Of a stretch of 64,000 nt of DNA, positions 49,271 through 57,300 are shown piece after piece. The notes beneath the pieces were generated by a model. The model had not been told where the DNA came from. It did not search any database and saw only the letters and a program-made list of their open reading frames with translations. A program made the translations under genes and the position numbers. Source of the stretch: Nocardia rhizosphaerihabitans (GTDB taxonomy: Bacteria; Actinomycetota; Actinomycetes; Mycobacteriales; Mycobacteriaceae); the NCBI RefSeq assembly GCF_014646295.1, contig NZ_BMNE01000006.1:62001-126000 (forward strand). The letters are read 5' to 3'. The first letter of the stretch is position 1. Every line of letters starts with the position of its first letter.

Positions 49271-49999
49271 TCAGTGATCGGTGGTGGACGGATGGGGGAC
49301 GACCGCGTTGTCGGCGGCCTCGGCTACCGAGCGCGGATACAGCATGACGATCAACGCCAAACCCAGTGCGGCACCGATGATCTGGGCGAGGATGAACCCC
49401 GGTGCGGATCCCGGTGCGATACCGGCGAAGGTGTCGGAGAAGATCCGGCCGATGGTGACGGCGGGGTTGGCGAAACTGGTGGAACTGGTGAACCAGTACG
49501 CCGCGCCGATATAGGAGGCGACAGCAGCGGCCGACATCGCGGCGCGACCGCTGCGGGCCAGGGCGAAGATCACCGCGATCAGTCCGGCGGTGGCGACGAC
49601 TTCACCGACGAGGTGGCCGGTGGTGATGCGGTCGTGGGTGGAGATCTGCCAGGCGCTCAGGTCGAACATGACATTGGCAAGAACCGCACCGGTGATCGCA
49701 CCCGCGATCTGAGCGATGGCGTAGGTCAGGACATCAGTGGCGGTGAGCCCGGTGCCATACCGGCGTCCGGCCAGCCAATCAGCGGCCGAGACAACAGGAT
49801 TGAAGTGCGCGCCGGAGACGGGACCGAACACCAGGATCAGGACGCCGAGGCCGAACACGGTCGCGGTGGAGTTGGCGAGCAACTGCAGGGCGGCATCGTC
49901 GGTGAGCTGCTGAGCGGCGATGCCGGAACCGACCACGACCGCGACGAGGGCGGCGGTGCCGACGAATTCGGCCAGCAACCGGCGAGCGTGGTCGGTCAC
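49271..49999 (-). CDS. MIP-family arsenite channel (aquaglyceroporin-like)
   Basis: 242 aa with six membrane helices and two half-helix loops: SGAHFNPVVSAADWL (NPV) near residue 65 and SFANPAVTIGRIFSD (NPA) near 180. The N-terminus is RRLLAEFVGTAALVAVVVGS. In ars operons such channels replace ArsB/Acr3 and let arsenite formed inside flow out. GTG start overlaps the arsR stop (GTGA), so it is translationally coupled. Intact counterpart of the relic at 1592-2202. Confidence 0.92.
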   Translation of the reverse strand: MTDHARRLLAEFVGTAALVAVVVGSGIAAQQLTDDAALQLLANSTATVFGLGVLILVFGPVSGAHFNPVVSAADWLAGRRYGTGLTATDVLTYAIAQIAGAITGAVLANVMFDLSAWQISTHDRITTGHLVGEVVATAGLIAVIFALARSGRAAMSAAAVASYIGAAYWFTSSTSFANPAVTIGRIFSDTFAGIAPGSAPGFILAQIIGAALGLALIVMLYPRSVAEAADNAVVPHPSTTDH

Positions 50000-50373
50000 C
50001 GGGCACCCGCTTGGATCGCAGGGATATCGAGCAGACGCGACAGCGGCGCCAATGCCTGCGACTCGATCCGGTAATACACCCAGGACCCCCGACGTTCGCT
50101 CGACAGCAGACCCGCCTCACGCAGCACTTTGAGGTGGTGGGAGATGGTGGGCTGGCTCAAGTCGAATCCCGCGGACAGGTCGCACACACAGGCTTCGCCG
50201 CCGCTGTGGCTGGCGACCAGGCTCAGCAGCCGCAACCGCACCGGGTCCGACAATGCCTTGAACGCGGCGGCCAGTTCGATGGCGGATTCGGCGGAGAGCG
50301 GTTCACGCGTCAGCGCGATGACCTCACAGGAGGGTGATGCCTGCGGCTGGCAGGATACGGGTGGTTTCGACAC
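49996..50373 (-). CDS. arsR: ArsR/SmtB-family arsenite-responsive repressor
   Basis: 125 aa. Winged HTH: ALSDPVRLRLLSLVASHSGG near residue 40, CVCDLSAGFDLSQPTISHHL near 65 (Cys pair in the recognition region, typical As(III) site) and REAGLLSSERRGSWVYYRIE. It represses its own operon until arsenite binds. The operator dyad 50377-50396 lies immediately upstream of the GTG start. Its stop overlaps the channel start. Confidence 0.93.
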   Translation of the reverse strand: MSKPPVSCQPQASPSCEVIALTREPLSAESAIELAAAFKALSDPVRLRLLSLVASHSGGEACVCDLSAGFDLSQPTISHHLKVLREAGLLSSERRGSWVYYRIESQALAPLSRLLDIPAIQAGAR

Positions 50374-50376
50374 GCA

Positions 50377-50396
50377 TCGATATTGACGGTCATCGA
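50377..50396. promoter_or_regulatory. ArsR operator of the arsenic operon
   Basis: TCGAT-ATTGACGGTC-ATCGA, 3 bp upstream of the arsR start. It aligns with 2362-2381 over 20 bases with three differences. Confidence 0.6.
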
Positions 50397-50441
50397 ATCA
50401 CGAGGCAAGCGAACAACGGGTGAACGCGACGACCGCCGACG

Positions 50442-51353
50442 CTATCGGCAGTCTGCGGGGCCGCAGGAATCCGCCGCGGTGCCGGGGCTGTCGGTGGCGG
50501 CGCGACGTTCGAGCAGCACGGTGTCACGCCAGACGCCGTCGAGGACCGCGATCCGCTCCCGCACCCCGACCGTGCGGAATCCCGCGGAATGGTGCAGGGC
50601 GATGCTGGCGCGGTTTTCCGGGAAGATCGAGGTCTGCACCATCCACAGGCCGTCGGCATCCGCGGCGATCACCTGGCGGTGCAACAACGATTTCCCGACA
50701 CCGCGCCCGCGGGCGACCTCGGCGACGTAGACGGAGTTCTCGGCGACACCCGCGTAGCAGTCGCGGCTCGACGCAGGGGCGAGCGCGGCCCAGCCGACGA
50801 CCTCGCCGTCGATCTCGGCGACCCACCGGTGGGTGGACAGCCAGGTGGCGTCGAGGTATTCGCGGGCAGGCACCTCGGTGGCGAAAGTGGCGTTGCCGGT
50901 GGCGATGCCCTCGCCGTAGATGCGGCACACAGCATCCCAATCGTCGTCGGTCATCGCGCGCACGGAGACGTCGGCGGGCAGGTCCGACGGGCAGCACGGG
51001 CGCGGGGTCAGCACACCCATGACGGCGTCGGCGGCATGGGGGAGTCCGGTGCAGCAGGCCGGGTTGACGGTGACGACGGTGGAGGTGCCGCTCTTGTGGA
51101 CCCCGACGAAGCCGACATCGGCCAGCTTGCGCACGTGATGCGACACGGTCGGCTGGGTGATGCCCAGCGCCTCGGTCAGCTCGCCGACGGTGATCCCGGT
51201 CGGCCGAGTAGCGACGAGGTGCAGCAGTCGGACCCGGGTGGGTTCGGCCAGGCAGGAGAACCATTCGGCATAGGTGGTCGCGTCGTCGATCGACAGGGCG
51301 TCGACGCGGGGCGCGGCGGAGTCGCGGACCGTGGGCATGTCCAGAGACGTCAT
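50442..51353 (-). CDS. ArsR repressor fused to ArsN-like GNAT acetyltransferase
   Basis: 303 aa. Residues 20-130 are an ArsR winged HTH: EWFSCLAEPTRVRLLHLVAT, ALGITQPTVSHHVRKLADVG. They carry Cys pairs PACCTG and RPCCPS that could bind As(III) or methylarsenite. Residues 132-290 are a GNAT domain: VSVRAMTDDDWDAVCRIYGE, WVAEIDGEVVGWAALAP, and acetyl-CoA motif ARGRGVGKSLLHR. The GNAT half resembles ArsN/phosphinothricin-type N-acetyltransferases, which detoxify arsinothricin. Divergent from the flavoprotein-MFS pair. Confidence 0.88.
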   Translation of the reverse strand: MTSLDMPTVRDSAAPRVDALSIDDATTYAEWFSCLAEPTRVRLLHLVATRPTGITVGELTEALGITQPTVSHHVRKLADVGFVGVHKSGTSTVVTVNPACCTGLPHAADAVMGVLTPRPCCPSDLPADVSVRAMTDDDWDAVCRIYGEGIATGNATFATEVPAREYLDATWLSTHRWVAEIDGEVVGWAALAPASSRDCYAGVAENSVYVAEVARGRGVGKSLLHRQVIAADADGLWMVQTSIFPENRASIALHHSAGFRTVGVRERIAVLDGVWRDTVLLERRAATDSPGTAADSCGPADCR

Positions 51354-51374
51354 GCGCCGATTATATAGATGACA

Positions 51375-51440
51375 ATCGATGGTTGCATTCATCGATGGTG
51401 GCCGATACAGTTCGAGCCAATACATAGATGCATGTCGATG
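51375..51440. promoter_or_regulatory. ArsR-type operators in the ArsR-GNAT/flavoprotein gap
   Basis: ATCGATG-GTTGCATT-CATCGAT (51375-51396) is a perfect dyad, and CATAGATGCATGTCGATG (51423-51440) repeats the CGATG half-sites. They lie between the ArsR-GNAT start (51353) and the flavoprotein ATG (51455), suggesting control of both directions by the fused repressor. Confidence 0.65.
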
Positions 51441-51454
51441 AATGGAGCCTTGTG

Positions 51455-52783
51455 ATGACCGATCTGCCTGTCGTCGTCGTAGGAGCCGGTCCCGTCGGGC
51501 TTGCCGCAGCAGCTGAGCTGCGGGAACGTGGCCTGGACGTGGTGGTGTTCGAACGCGGTCCCCGAGCCGGTGCCGCAGTCGCGCAGTGGAATCACGTGCG
51601 CTTGTTCTCCCGATGGGCCGAGCTCATCGCGCCAGCGGGTCGTCGCCTCCTCGACGGCACCGGCTGGGTGGCCCCGGCCGACGGGGACTACCCGACCGGT
51701 CAGGACTGGGCCCGCGACTACCTCGAGCCGCTGGCCGACGTCCTGGGCGACGCGGTCCGCTACGACACCGAGGTCGTCGGCGCAGCGCGCCGCGGCCGCG
51801 ACCGGGTCGTGGACTCCGGCCGCGACACCGAACCGCTGTCGGTGCACCTGCGCCGCGCCGACGGATCCGAGGACCGGATCCTCGCCCGCGCGGTCATCGA
51901 CGCCTCCGGCACCTGGACCACACCGAATCCCCTTGGCGGGGAAGGGCTTCCTGCCATCGGTGAACGTGACAGCAGCGCCATCTCCTATCGGGTGCCCGAC
52001 GTCGATTCCGACTCCGAGCGGGCGCGCTACCGTGGCGCCCACACCGTGATCGCCGGGAGCGGGCACTCGGCCCTGACTGCGATCGTGGCGCTGTCGCAGC
52101 TGGCGAACGAGCCCGGCACCCGCCTGACCTGGGTACTGCGCCGCGGCCGGACCGATGCCACCTTCGGTGGCGGCGAGGCCGACGAACTGCCCGCCCGCGG
52201 TGCCCTCGGCCTGCGCGCGAAGAAGGCCGTCGAGGACGGACTGCTCGACGTGGTGACCGGATTCCGTACCGCCGCAGTCGACACCGATGCCGAAGGGCGA
52301 ACGACTCTCGTCGCCGACGACGGGCGCAGTATTGATGGCGTCGACAATGTCATCGCCTTGACCGGGTTCCGCCCCGACCTGTCCTGGCTGTCCGAGGCCC
52401 GTCTGGAACTCGACTCCGTCCTGCAGGCCCCGGTCCGGCTCGCGCCGCTGATCGACCCGAACGTGCACTCCTGTGGCACCGTCTACCCGCACGGCGTCGC
52501 CGAACTGACCCACCCCGAATCCGGGGTGTACCTGGTCGGGATGAAGAGCTACGGTCGCGCGCCGACGTTCCTGGCGATGACCGGCTACGAGCAGGTCCGT
52601 TCCGTCGCGGCCGAACTCGCCGGTGACCATGAGTCCGCCGCCCGGGTCGAGCTGACCCTGCCCGAGACCGGTGTCTGTGGCGGTGCGGGTGTCTTCGACG
52701 ACCCCGAGGGCGCAAGCTCCGGCGGCTGCTGCGCACCCGCTCCTGCGGTACTCACGCTGACTGTCCCGTCGATCCAGCGCTGA
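51455..52783 (+). CDS. ArsO-like FAD-dependent monooxygenase/oxidoreductase with Cys-rich tail
   Basis: 442 aa. FAD site VVVVGAGPVGLAAAAELRER at residue 6, a second dinucleotide motif VIAGSGHSALTAIVALSQLA near 200 and the GFRPDLSWL region near 310 (flavin monooxygenase-like). It matches the flavoproteins that sit in arsenic islands beside ArsN/ArsR genes. The C-terminus is unusual: GVCGGAG and GGCCAPAP supply three Cys. GGAG lies 9 bases before the ATG. It is followed 6 bp later by an MFS gene, so the two are co-transcribed. Confidence 0.82.
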   Translation: MTDLPVVVVGAGPVGLAAAAELRERGLDVVVFERGPRAGAAVAQWNHVRLFSRWAELIAPAGRRLLDGTGWVAPADGDYPTGQDWARDYLEPLADVLGDAVRYDTEVVGAARRGRDRVVDSGRDTEPLSVHLRRADGSEDRILARAVIDASGTWTTPNPLGGEGLPAIGERDSSAISYRVPDVDSDSERARYRGAHTVIAGSGHSALTAIVALSQLANEPGTRLTWVLRRGRTDATFGGGEADELPARGALGLRAKKAVEDGLLDVVTGFRTAAVDTDAEGRTTLVADDGRSIDGVDNVIALTGFRPDLSWLSEARLELDSVLQAPVRLAPLIDPNVHSCGTVYPHGVAELTHPESGVYLVGMKSYGRAPTFLAMTGYEQVRSVAAELAGDHESAARVELTLPETGVCGGAGVFDDPEGASSGGCCAPAPAVLTLTVPSIQR

Positions 52784-52789
52784 CCACCT

Positions 52790-54034
52790 ATGTTGTCCAC
52801 CGTGACGGCCACGCAGACCGGACCGGCTTCGGCCGGTGCCGGTCTGCGGCGGCGCGTGCTGATCACGTTGTGCCTCACCGAGATCACCAGCTGGGGCATC
52901 CTCTACTACGCCTTCCCCGTCCTGTCGGTCTCGATCTCGGCCGACACCGGATGGTCGCTGCCGATGCTCACCGCGGCGTTCTCCCTGGGCCAGCTCGCCG
53001 CCGCCCTCACCGGTATTCCGGTCGGACGCATCCTCGACCGCATCGGCCCACGCACCGTCATGACCGCGGGATCAGTCCTCGCGATCCCTGCTCTGATCGT
53101 GGTGGCACTCGCCCCGAATCCGGTGGTGTTCTTTTTGGGTTGGCTCGTCGCCGGGGTCGCGATGGGCGCGGTGCTGTACCCGCCCGCGTTCGCGGCACTG
53201 ACCCGCTGGTTCGGCGCCGACCACGTCAAAGCTCTGATGATCCTGACGCTGGCCGCCGGTCTGGCCAGCACCGTGTTCGCACCGCTGACCGCCGTCCTGG
53301 TACAGCGCACCGATTGGCGCGCAACCTATCTCGTCCTCACCCTCGTGCTGGCGGTTGTCACGGTGCCCGGGCATCTGTTCGGCCTCAGAGGTCCGTGGCC
53401 ATCCGCACCGCCGCCGATCACCCCGCACGACGACGACCATCAGGCAATCGCCCGCAGCCCCGCGTTCCTGGCCTTGGTGATCGCGCTCAGCCTGGGCGCG
53501 TTCGCGGCGTTCGCCGGGGTGTTCAACCTCGTCCCCCTGCTCATCGAACGCGGATTCTCCCCATCGCTGGCCGCACTCACCCTTGGACTCGGCGGCGCCG
53601 GGCAAGTCCTGGGCCGCCTCGGCTACATCCCCCTGATGACACGCACCACCCCGGCCGCGCGCATTGTCGGCGCGTTCGCCACCACCGCCATCGCGACCGC
53701 TCTGCTGGGCTGGGTCACCACGGTATTCGCTCTGATCGCGGTGTCGATCGGCGCGGGTCTGATTCGCGGGATCATGACTCTGGTGCAAGCGACCGCGATC
53801 ACCGACCGATGGGGCGCAACCCACTACGGCCGACTCAACGGCCTGATGTCAGCACCTGTGGTCGTCGTGATGGCGGCAGCACCGTTCGCCGGCACGGCGC
53901 TGATGAGCTGGACCGGCACCTGGGCCCGGACCTACCTCGTCCTCGCCGTCATCGCGGCCGTCGCGGCGGTCATCGCCATCGCGACGATCCCACGCACTCC
54001 CGAACCCGTCGATTCGTCGGTGCCCAACAAATGA
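52790..54034 (+). CDS. MFS transporter of the arsenic island
   Basis: 414 aa, 12 helices. Motif A-like GRILDRIGPRTVMTAGSVLA near residue 80, proline/glycine helices PAFAALTRWFGADHVKALMI near 140, and a central cytoplasmic loop (PPITPHDDDHQAIARSP). It belongs to the oxalate/formate-like MFS branch. Being 6 bp after the flavoprotein and beside ArsR-GNAT, it most likely exports an arsenic compound or its acetylated product; the substrate is inferred from context only. Confidence 0.88.
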   Translation: MLSTVTATQTGPASAGAGLRRRVLITLCLTEITSWGILYYAFPVLSVSISADTGWSLPMLTAAFSLGQLAAALTGIPVGRILDRIGPRTVMTAGSVLAIPALIVVALAPNPVVFFLGWLVAGVAMGAVLYPPAFAALTRWFGADHVKALMILTLAAGLASTVFAPLTAVLVQRTDWRATYLVLTLVLAVVTVPGHLFGLRGPWPSAPPPITPHDDDHQAIARSPAFLALVIALSLGAFAAFAGVFNLVPLLIERGFSPSLAALTLGLGGAGQVLGRLGYIPLMTRTTPAARIVGAFATTAIATALLGWVTTVFALIAVSIGAGLIRGIMTLVQATAITDRWGATHYGRLNGLMSAPVVVVMAAAPFAGTALMSWTGTWARTYLVLAVIAAVAAVIAIATIPRTPEPVDSSVPNK

Positions 54035-54397
54035 TGCGATTCTCGGACAGCTTTCCGGTGAACTGCGGTGTGCAGATGACCTTTTCGCGAGAATCGAGGG
54101 GTGATCGTGCACACCATGTCGAGAGCATTCAGGGCTACTAAGCGTGCCGTGAGCCGAGTGGCGACAAACGGACTGCTGTGGTCGAGTTGCGCGGCTGCGG
54201 CGCCGCCGGACCGCCTCTGCTCCTAGGAGCCTGTCGATGACAAGGCTGGCTCAATTGGCCGTGTCCCAAGAACCTGTGTGCTGAGTGCCGGTCCCGTCGG
54301 AGCTTCGAACGCCACGTGGGACGGGATGCGATACACCCGGCTCACGACCCGCCGAGTCGGATAGCCTCGCGCCATCGACAACTCAGAAGGAGTCCCC
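54035..54397. other. Gene-free stretch after the arsenic island
   Basis: 363 bases with no convincing gene. It contains CGATTCTCG/CGAGAATCG arms 42 bases apart (54037-54045 and 54088-54096), possibly a terminator for the MFS gene, and GCTCCTAGGAGC, a 12-bp palindrome at 54219-54230. The promoter of the CYTH gene should lie near its right end. Confidence 0.45.
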
Positions 54398-54928
54398 GTG
54401 CCCATCGAGCACGAAGCGAAGATCCTCGACATCGACCCCGACACCATCGAGCGTCACATCCTGGACAAGGGCGGCCACAAGCTCGGCGAGCGATTCATGC
54501 GCCGCTACGTCTACGACATCACCCCCGGGGCTGACGGCAAGTGGATCAGGCTGCGCGACAACGGAAATCGAACCACACTCGCCGTCAAAGAGATCATCGG
54601 CGACGCCATCGACGGCACGCACGAGGTGGAGGTGAGTGTCGATGACTTCGCCGCTACCAACTCCCTGCTCGAGATGATGGGATTCTCTGCGAAGTCGTAC
54701 CAGGAAACCAAGCGGACCAGCTACACCCTCGACGGCGCAGAACTCGAACTCGACACCTGGCCCCGGATCCCGCCGTATCTCGAGATCGAGGCCGCCACCA
54801 AAGCTGACGTGATCCGTGTCGCCGAACTGCTCGGCTATACCGAAGCAGACCTCACCGGCGAGAACACGATCAAGATCTACGCACGCCACGGAATCGACCT
54901 CAACACGATACGAGAACTGCGCTTCTAG
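54398..54928 (+). CDS. CYTH-domain protein (class IV adenylate cyclase-like)
   Basis: 176 aa, GTG start with AGAAGGAG 6 bases upstream. The CYTH tunnel pattern is complete: IEHEAKILDID at the N-terminus (ExExK signature), RRYVYDITPGADGKWIRLRD near residue 36, TLAVKEIIGD, EVEVSVDDFAATNSLLEMMG, and YLEIEAATKADVIRVAELLG. Members hydrolyse triphosphates or cyclise ATP using metal ions; the actual substrate here is unknown. Single gene. Confidence 0.88.
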   Translation: MPIEHEAKILDIDPDTIERHILDKGGHKLGERFMRRYVYDITPGADGKWIRLRDNGNRTTLAVKEIIGDAIDGTHEVEVSVDDFAATNSLLEMMGFSAKSYQETKRTSYTLDGAELELDTWPRIPPYLEIEAATKADVIRVAELLGYTEADLTGENTIKIYARHGIDLNTIRELRF

Positions 54929-55056
54929 CGACTGCTCCCGCCTCCCGCTGTTTGCCGTGACCCCAAGACTTTTGGGGCGACCTCGCGACCATGCGCTGCG
55001 GTATCTTCCATGCGATCGCCGCACCCTAGTCGGCGCGCAGAGGAAGCACACACCAC

Positions 55057-55467
55057 ATGTTCAACAAGTCCTTTGCGGTCGCCGCGCTCTCGGTGAGCGC
55101 CGCTGCCGTCCTCGCGGCACCGCCCGCCGCCGCCGACCCGGTCAACTGGGGCGCCGTTTCCCTCAGCGTGTGGGGCAATGTCTACGCGTTTTCGGTCAAC
55201 CACCCGACGGAAGCTGACGCCATTCAAGCCGCCGACCGAGCGTGCAAGGGTCAAGGCATCATCGACTGCCGGATGATGGTGACGTTCGCGAACGGCTGCG
55301 GTGCAGTCGTGACGAGTCCGCTCGCGATCGTCGCAGGGTTCCCGATCGTGGGCTTCGGTAAAGGGTCGACCCCAGGGGAGGCACACGCAGACGCCACCCG
55401 CAACCTCCCCACCGGCACCGGAAGCGCCGGCTCGTTCAATCGCGACCACGCCTGCACCCGGCCTTGA
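55057..55467 (+). CDS. Exported DUF4189 protein
   Basis: 136 aa. Signal: MFNKSFAVAALSVSAAAVLA then APPAAADP. The mature part is the DUF4189 domain: WGAVSLSVWGNVYAFSVNHP, TEADAIQAADRACKGQG, DCRMMVTFANGCGAVVTSPL with paired Cys and a C-terminal HACTRP. These small secreted proteins are numerous in Nocardia and mycobacteria; role unknown. AGAGGAAG precedes the ATG. A 10-bp hairpin follows at 55556. Confidence 0.88.
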   Translation: MFNKSFAVAALSVSAAAVLAAPPAAADPVNWGAVSLSVWGNVYAFSVNHPTEADAIQAADRACKGQGIIDCRMMVTFANGCGAVVTSPLAIVAGFPIVGFGKGSTPGEAHADATRNLPTGTGSAGSFNRDHACTRP

Positions 55468-55555
55468 TCTAGTTCCCGCACGGTCCTCGGTAAAATGTCG
55501 GGCTGACACCCCTCCTTAGCTCACGCCGTCGATGCGCACCTGAGCGAGTGAAGCC

Positions 55556-55592
55556 GAGGGCGGTCGGTTGAGCAACCAGCCGGACCGCCCTC
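55556..55592. terminator. Bidirectional hairpin between DUF4189 and integrase genes
   Basis: GAGGGCGGTC (55556-55565) pairs perfectly with GACCGCCCTC (55583-55592), with GGTTG/CAACC inside the loop. It lies between the convergent gene ends at 55467 and 55600. Confidence 0.7.
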
Positions 55593-55599
55593 AGCGCTA

Positions 55600-56391
55600 T
55601 CACGCTGTCGGAAGGTCGAATTCAGTGAGTCGGAGATCGCGGGTCGGCGTTGCTGCCGGGTGCCCGACGCCGCGCGCGAGAGGGTGCGGCTCACCGGTGA
55701 GGACCGCCAGTGCGGCGGCGACTTCCTGCAGGTGAGATTTGACGTATGTGTCGGTAGTGCCGGAACTCTTGCCACGGTGTCCGGCGAAAGCACGGGCAAC
55801 GGCATAGCTGAAAGTTCGTTCGACCCAGGTCAACGTGGTGTGACGCAGCCAGTGGGCGGTAACACCTTGCGTGGCCACCCAGGGCAGTGACTCGCTGATC
55901 CGCCCCCATATGTAGTCGTATCGGCGTGTGGTGATCGGTCGACCGTGACGGTAGCGCAGCAACTGGCCACTGAAAGGCGCCCCGCGATCGGTGGCATGGT
56001 CGTTCAGGTGCCGCATCAGAGTTGGCGACACCGGCTGCCAACGATCCGAGCCACCCTTCTCCCGCAGGAACACCAAGCACTGGTCGCGATCGAGATCCTG
56101 TGGTCGCAACGCCAGCGCACCGCCCCGACGGCATGCGGTCTCGAGGTGGAACCGCAGGATCAGGGCGTCGAGTTCTTCGAGCTCGTGACGGGTGGGCTCG
56201 GTCAAAGACCGGTCCGGCCAACGCGATTCGAGCAGATCGAAATGGGTTCCATAGGTACGCGCGGTACCCGCCGACAGACGTGCCCGGACGCGCGGGATCA
56301 CCTCGGCGAACGTCGGGGCTGCTGGTGCGGTGTCGACGAGGTCGGCGCCGGTGATGCCCATCTGGGCCAATAGCAATCGGGCCGCAGCCAA
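55600..56391 (-). CDS. Tyrosine recombinase/integrase, probably internally shortened
   Basis: 263 aa. The catalytic domain is readable: ETACRRGGALALRPQDLDRD (first Arg box), GVTAHWLRHTTLTWVERTFS (HxxR) and AFAGHRGKSSGTTDTYVKSH (GH...Y). The arm/core-binding part is only 70 or so residues (TARTYGTHFDLLESRWPDRS) and jumps straight to LDALILRFHLE, so some 80 residues of the core-binding domain look deleted in frame. The TTG start at 56391 is the only upstream start. It lies beside an AbrB-like gene and tRNA-Leu. Confidence 0.75.
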   Translation of the reverse strand: MAAARLLLAQMGITGADLVDTAPAAPTFAEVIPRVRARLSAGTARTYGTHFDLLESRWPDRSLTEPTRHELEELDALILRFHLETACRRGGALALRPQDLDRDQCLVFLREKGGSDRWQPVSPTLMRHLNDHATDRGAPFSGQLLRYRHGRPITTRRYDYIWGRISESLPWVATQGVTAHWLRHTTLTWVERTFSYAVARAFAGHRGKSSGTTDTYVKSHLQEVAAALAVLTGEPHPLARGVGHPAATPTRDLRLTEFDLPTA

Positions 56392-56432
56392 GGTATCTGC
56401 GGTGACCTCAGTCTGAGCAGCGCTTTGGATAG

Positions 56433-56864
56433 TTACAGCGATTCCACCAGGATTCGTCGGCTCTGACTGGTCAGCCCGTCGAGCACGGCCGGGGGATGGA
56501 TCACAAGGCGCTTCTTCCCGAAGTGCGCCACCAGCAGCACCCGGTCGCCTTCGAGCAAACCGACCCGGCGACGTTTATGGACCGGAACGCGGAAGAACCC
56601 GGCACGAGTCACCTGGACAGAGCCATCGGTCGCCTCGCGCACGAGAATCAGTCGGTCCTCCGGACACGACACTGTTAGCCGGGTGCCCGGTAGCCAGCCC
56701 AGCGCAGTGAGCACCGCGCGGTCGGTGACACGGCCCGCATCACCCACGACAGCGAAGCCGTAGATGATCTCAGGGTCGGTTGTGCGGGGGATGAAACGCA
56801 TCGGCAGCGGGGCGTGGATGCGTTCCTGAAGAGGGGTCTGCGGCGGGATGATCGGCTCGATCAC
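56433..56864 (-). CDS. AbrB/MazE-like (SpoVT-superfamily) DNA-binding protein
   Basis: 143 aa with GTG start at 56864. C-terminal half: VQVTRAGFFRVPVHKRRRVG, LLEGDRVLLVAHFGKKRLVI, PPAVLD resembles the swapped-hairpin AbrB fold (strand-R-x-V-P-...-G-L-x-x-GDRVLL). This gene typically precedes a tyrosine integrase in Nocardia/Rhodococcus, as here (41 bp gap). It may regulate the integrase. Two copies of GTGGCA-N4-TGCCAC lie upstream and could be its sites. Confidence 0.7.
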   Translation of the reverse strand: MIEPIIPPQTPLQERIHAPLPMRFIPRTTDPEIIYGFAVVGDAGRVTDRAVLTALGWLPGTRLTVSCPEDRLILVREATDGSVQVTRAGFFRVPVHKRRRVGLLEGDRVLLVAHFGKKRLVIHPPAVLDGLTSQSRRILVESL

Positions 56865-56910
56865 CGGCGTTCACCGCACCCTGCGCCGGGGGTGCCGAAC
56901 AGGCTGAAAA

Positions 56911-56926
56911 GTGGCACAGCTGCCAC
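56911..56926. promoter_or_regulatory. Inverted repeat GTGGCA-CAGC-TGCCAC
   Basis: Perfect dyad 46 bp upstream of the AbrB-like gene. The same arms with a different spacer (CGTA) recur at 57014-57029, next to the tRNA 3' end, and each copy is preceded by AAAA or AAA. Confidence 0.6.
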
Positions 56927-57013
56927 CTGAGTTCTGCGCTCATGCAGCTCAGGGACGTGCAAGGTGGTTCTCCTTCGTGTGCGAGTGCACTCGAACACGC
57001 TGGAGCCCCGAAA

Positions 57014-57029
57014 GTGGCACGTATGCCAC
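57014..57029. promoter_or_regulatory. Inverted repeat GTGGCA-CGTA-TGCCAC
   Basis: Second copy of the dyad at 56911-56926, 7 bp beyond the 3' end of tRNA-Leu. It could act as an integrase arm site, an AbrB-like operator or a tRNA terminator hairpin. Confidence 0.6.
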
Positions 57030-57036
57030 AAATCTG

Positions 57037-57118
57037 TGCGCGAGAGGGGACTTGAACCCCTACGTCCGTGGACACCAGAACCTAAATCTGGCGCGTCTGC
57101 CAATTTCGCCACTCGCGC
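57037..57118 (-). tRNA. tRNA-Leu (anticodon UAG)
   Basis: 82 bases without encoded CCA. Acceptor GCGCGAG pairs CTCGCGC and the discriminator is A. Anticodon stem-loop CCAGA-TTTAGGT-TCTGG gives anticodon TAG (reads CUA/CUN Leu). A long variable arm (GTGTCCACGGACG) marks it as class II, and TTCAAGT is the T loop. An integrase/AbrB pair lies just beyond its 3' end. Confidence 0.93.
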
Positions 57119-57211
57119 TGGATGTGTACGACCGTCCAAACTCTACCGGGCAAATCCGGCTACGCGAAGCGTTGGGGCGGCATGTCGTACTCGTCGGTAA
57201 CACGACCTGGG

Positions 57212-57217
57212 ATTATA
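57212..57217 (-). promoter_or_regulatory. -10 box for tRNA-Leu
   Basis: TATAAT on the minus strand, about 95 bases upstream of the mature tRNA 5' end, in an otherwise GC-rich stretch. A matching -35 is not clear. Confidence 0.4.
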
Positions 57218-57248
57218 ACGATTTGGTAACCACCAATGTGAGAGCCAC

Positions 57249-57300
57249 TCATGTTTGCGAAGCGAAGTAACAGGTCCCACCTGCGCGTTCAAACATGAGG
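57249..57300. promoter_or_regulatory. Inverted repeat in the fas promoter region
   Basis: CTCATGTTTG (57249-57258) and CAAACATGAG (57291-57300) form a perfect 10-bp dyad with a 32-base gap, 190 bp upstream of fas. It may be the site of a fatty-acid regulator of the FasR type, which acts on fas in mycolata. Confidence 0.55.
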
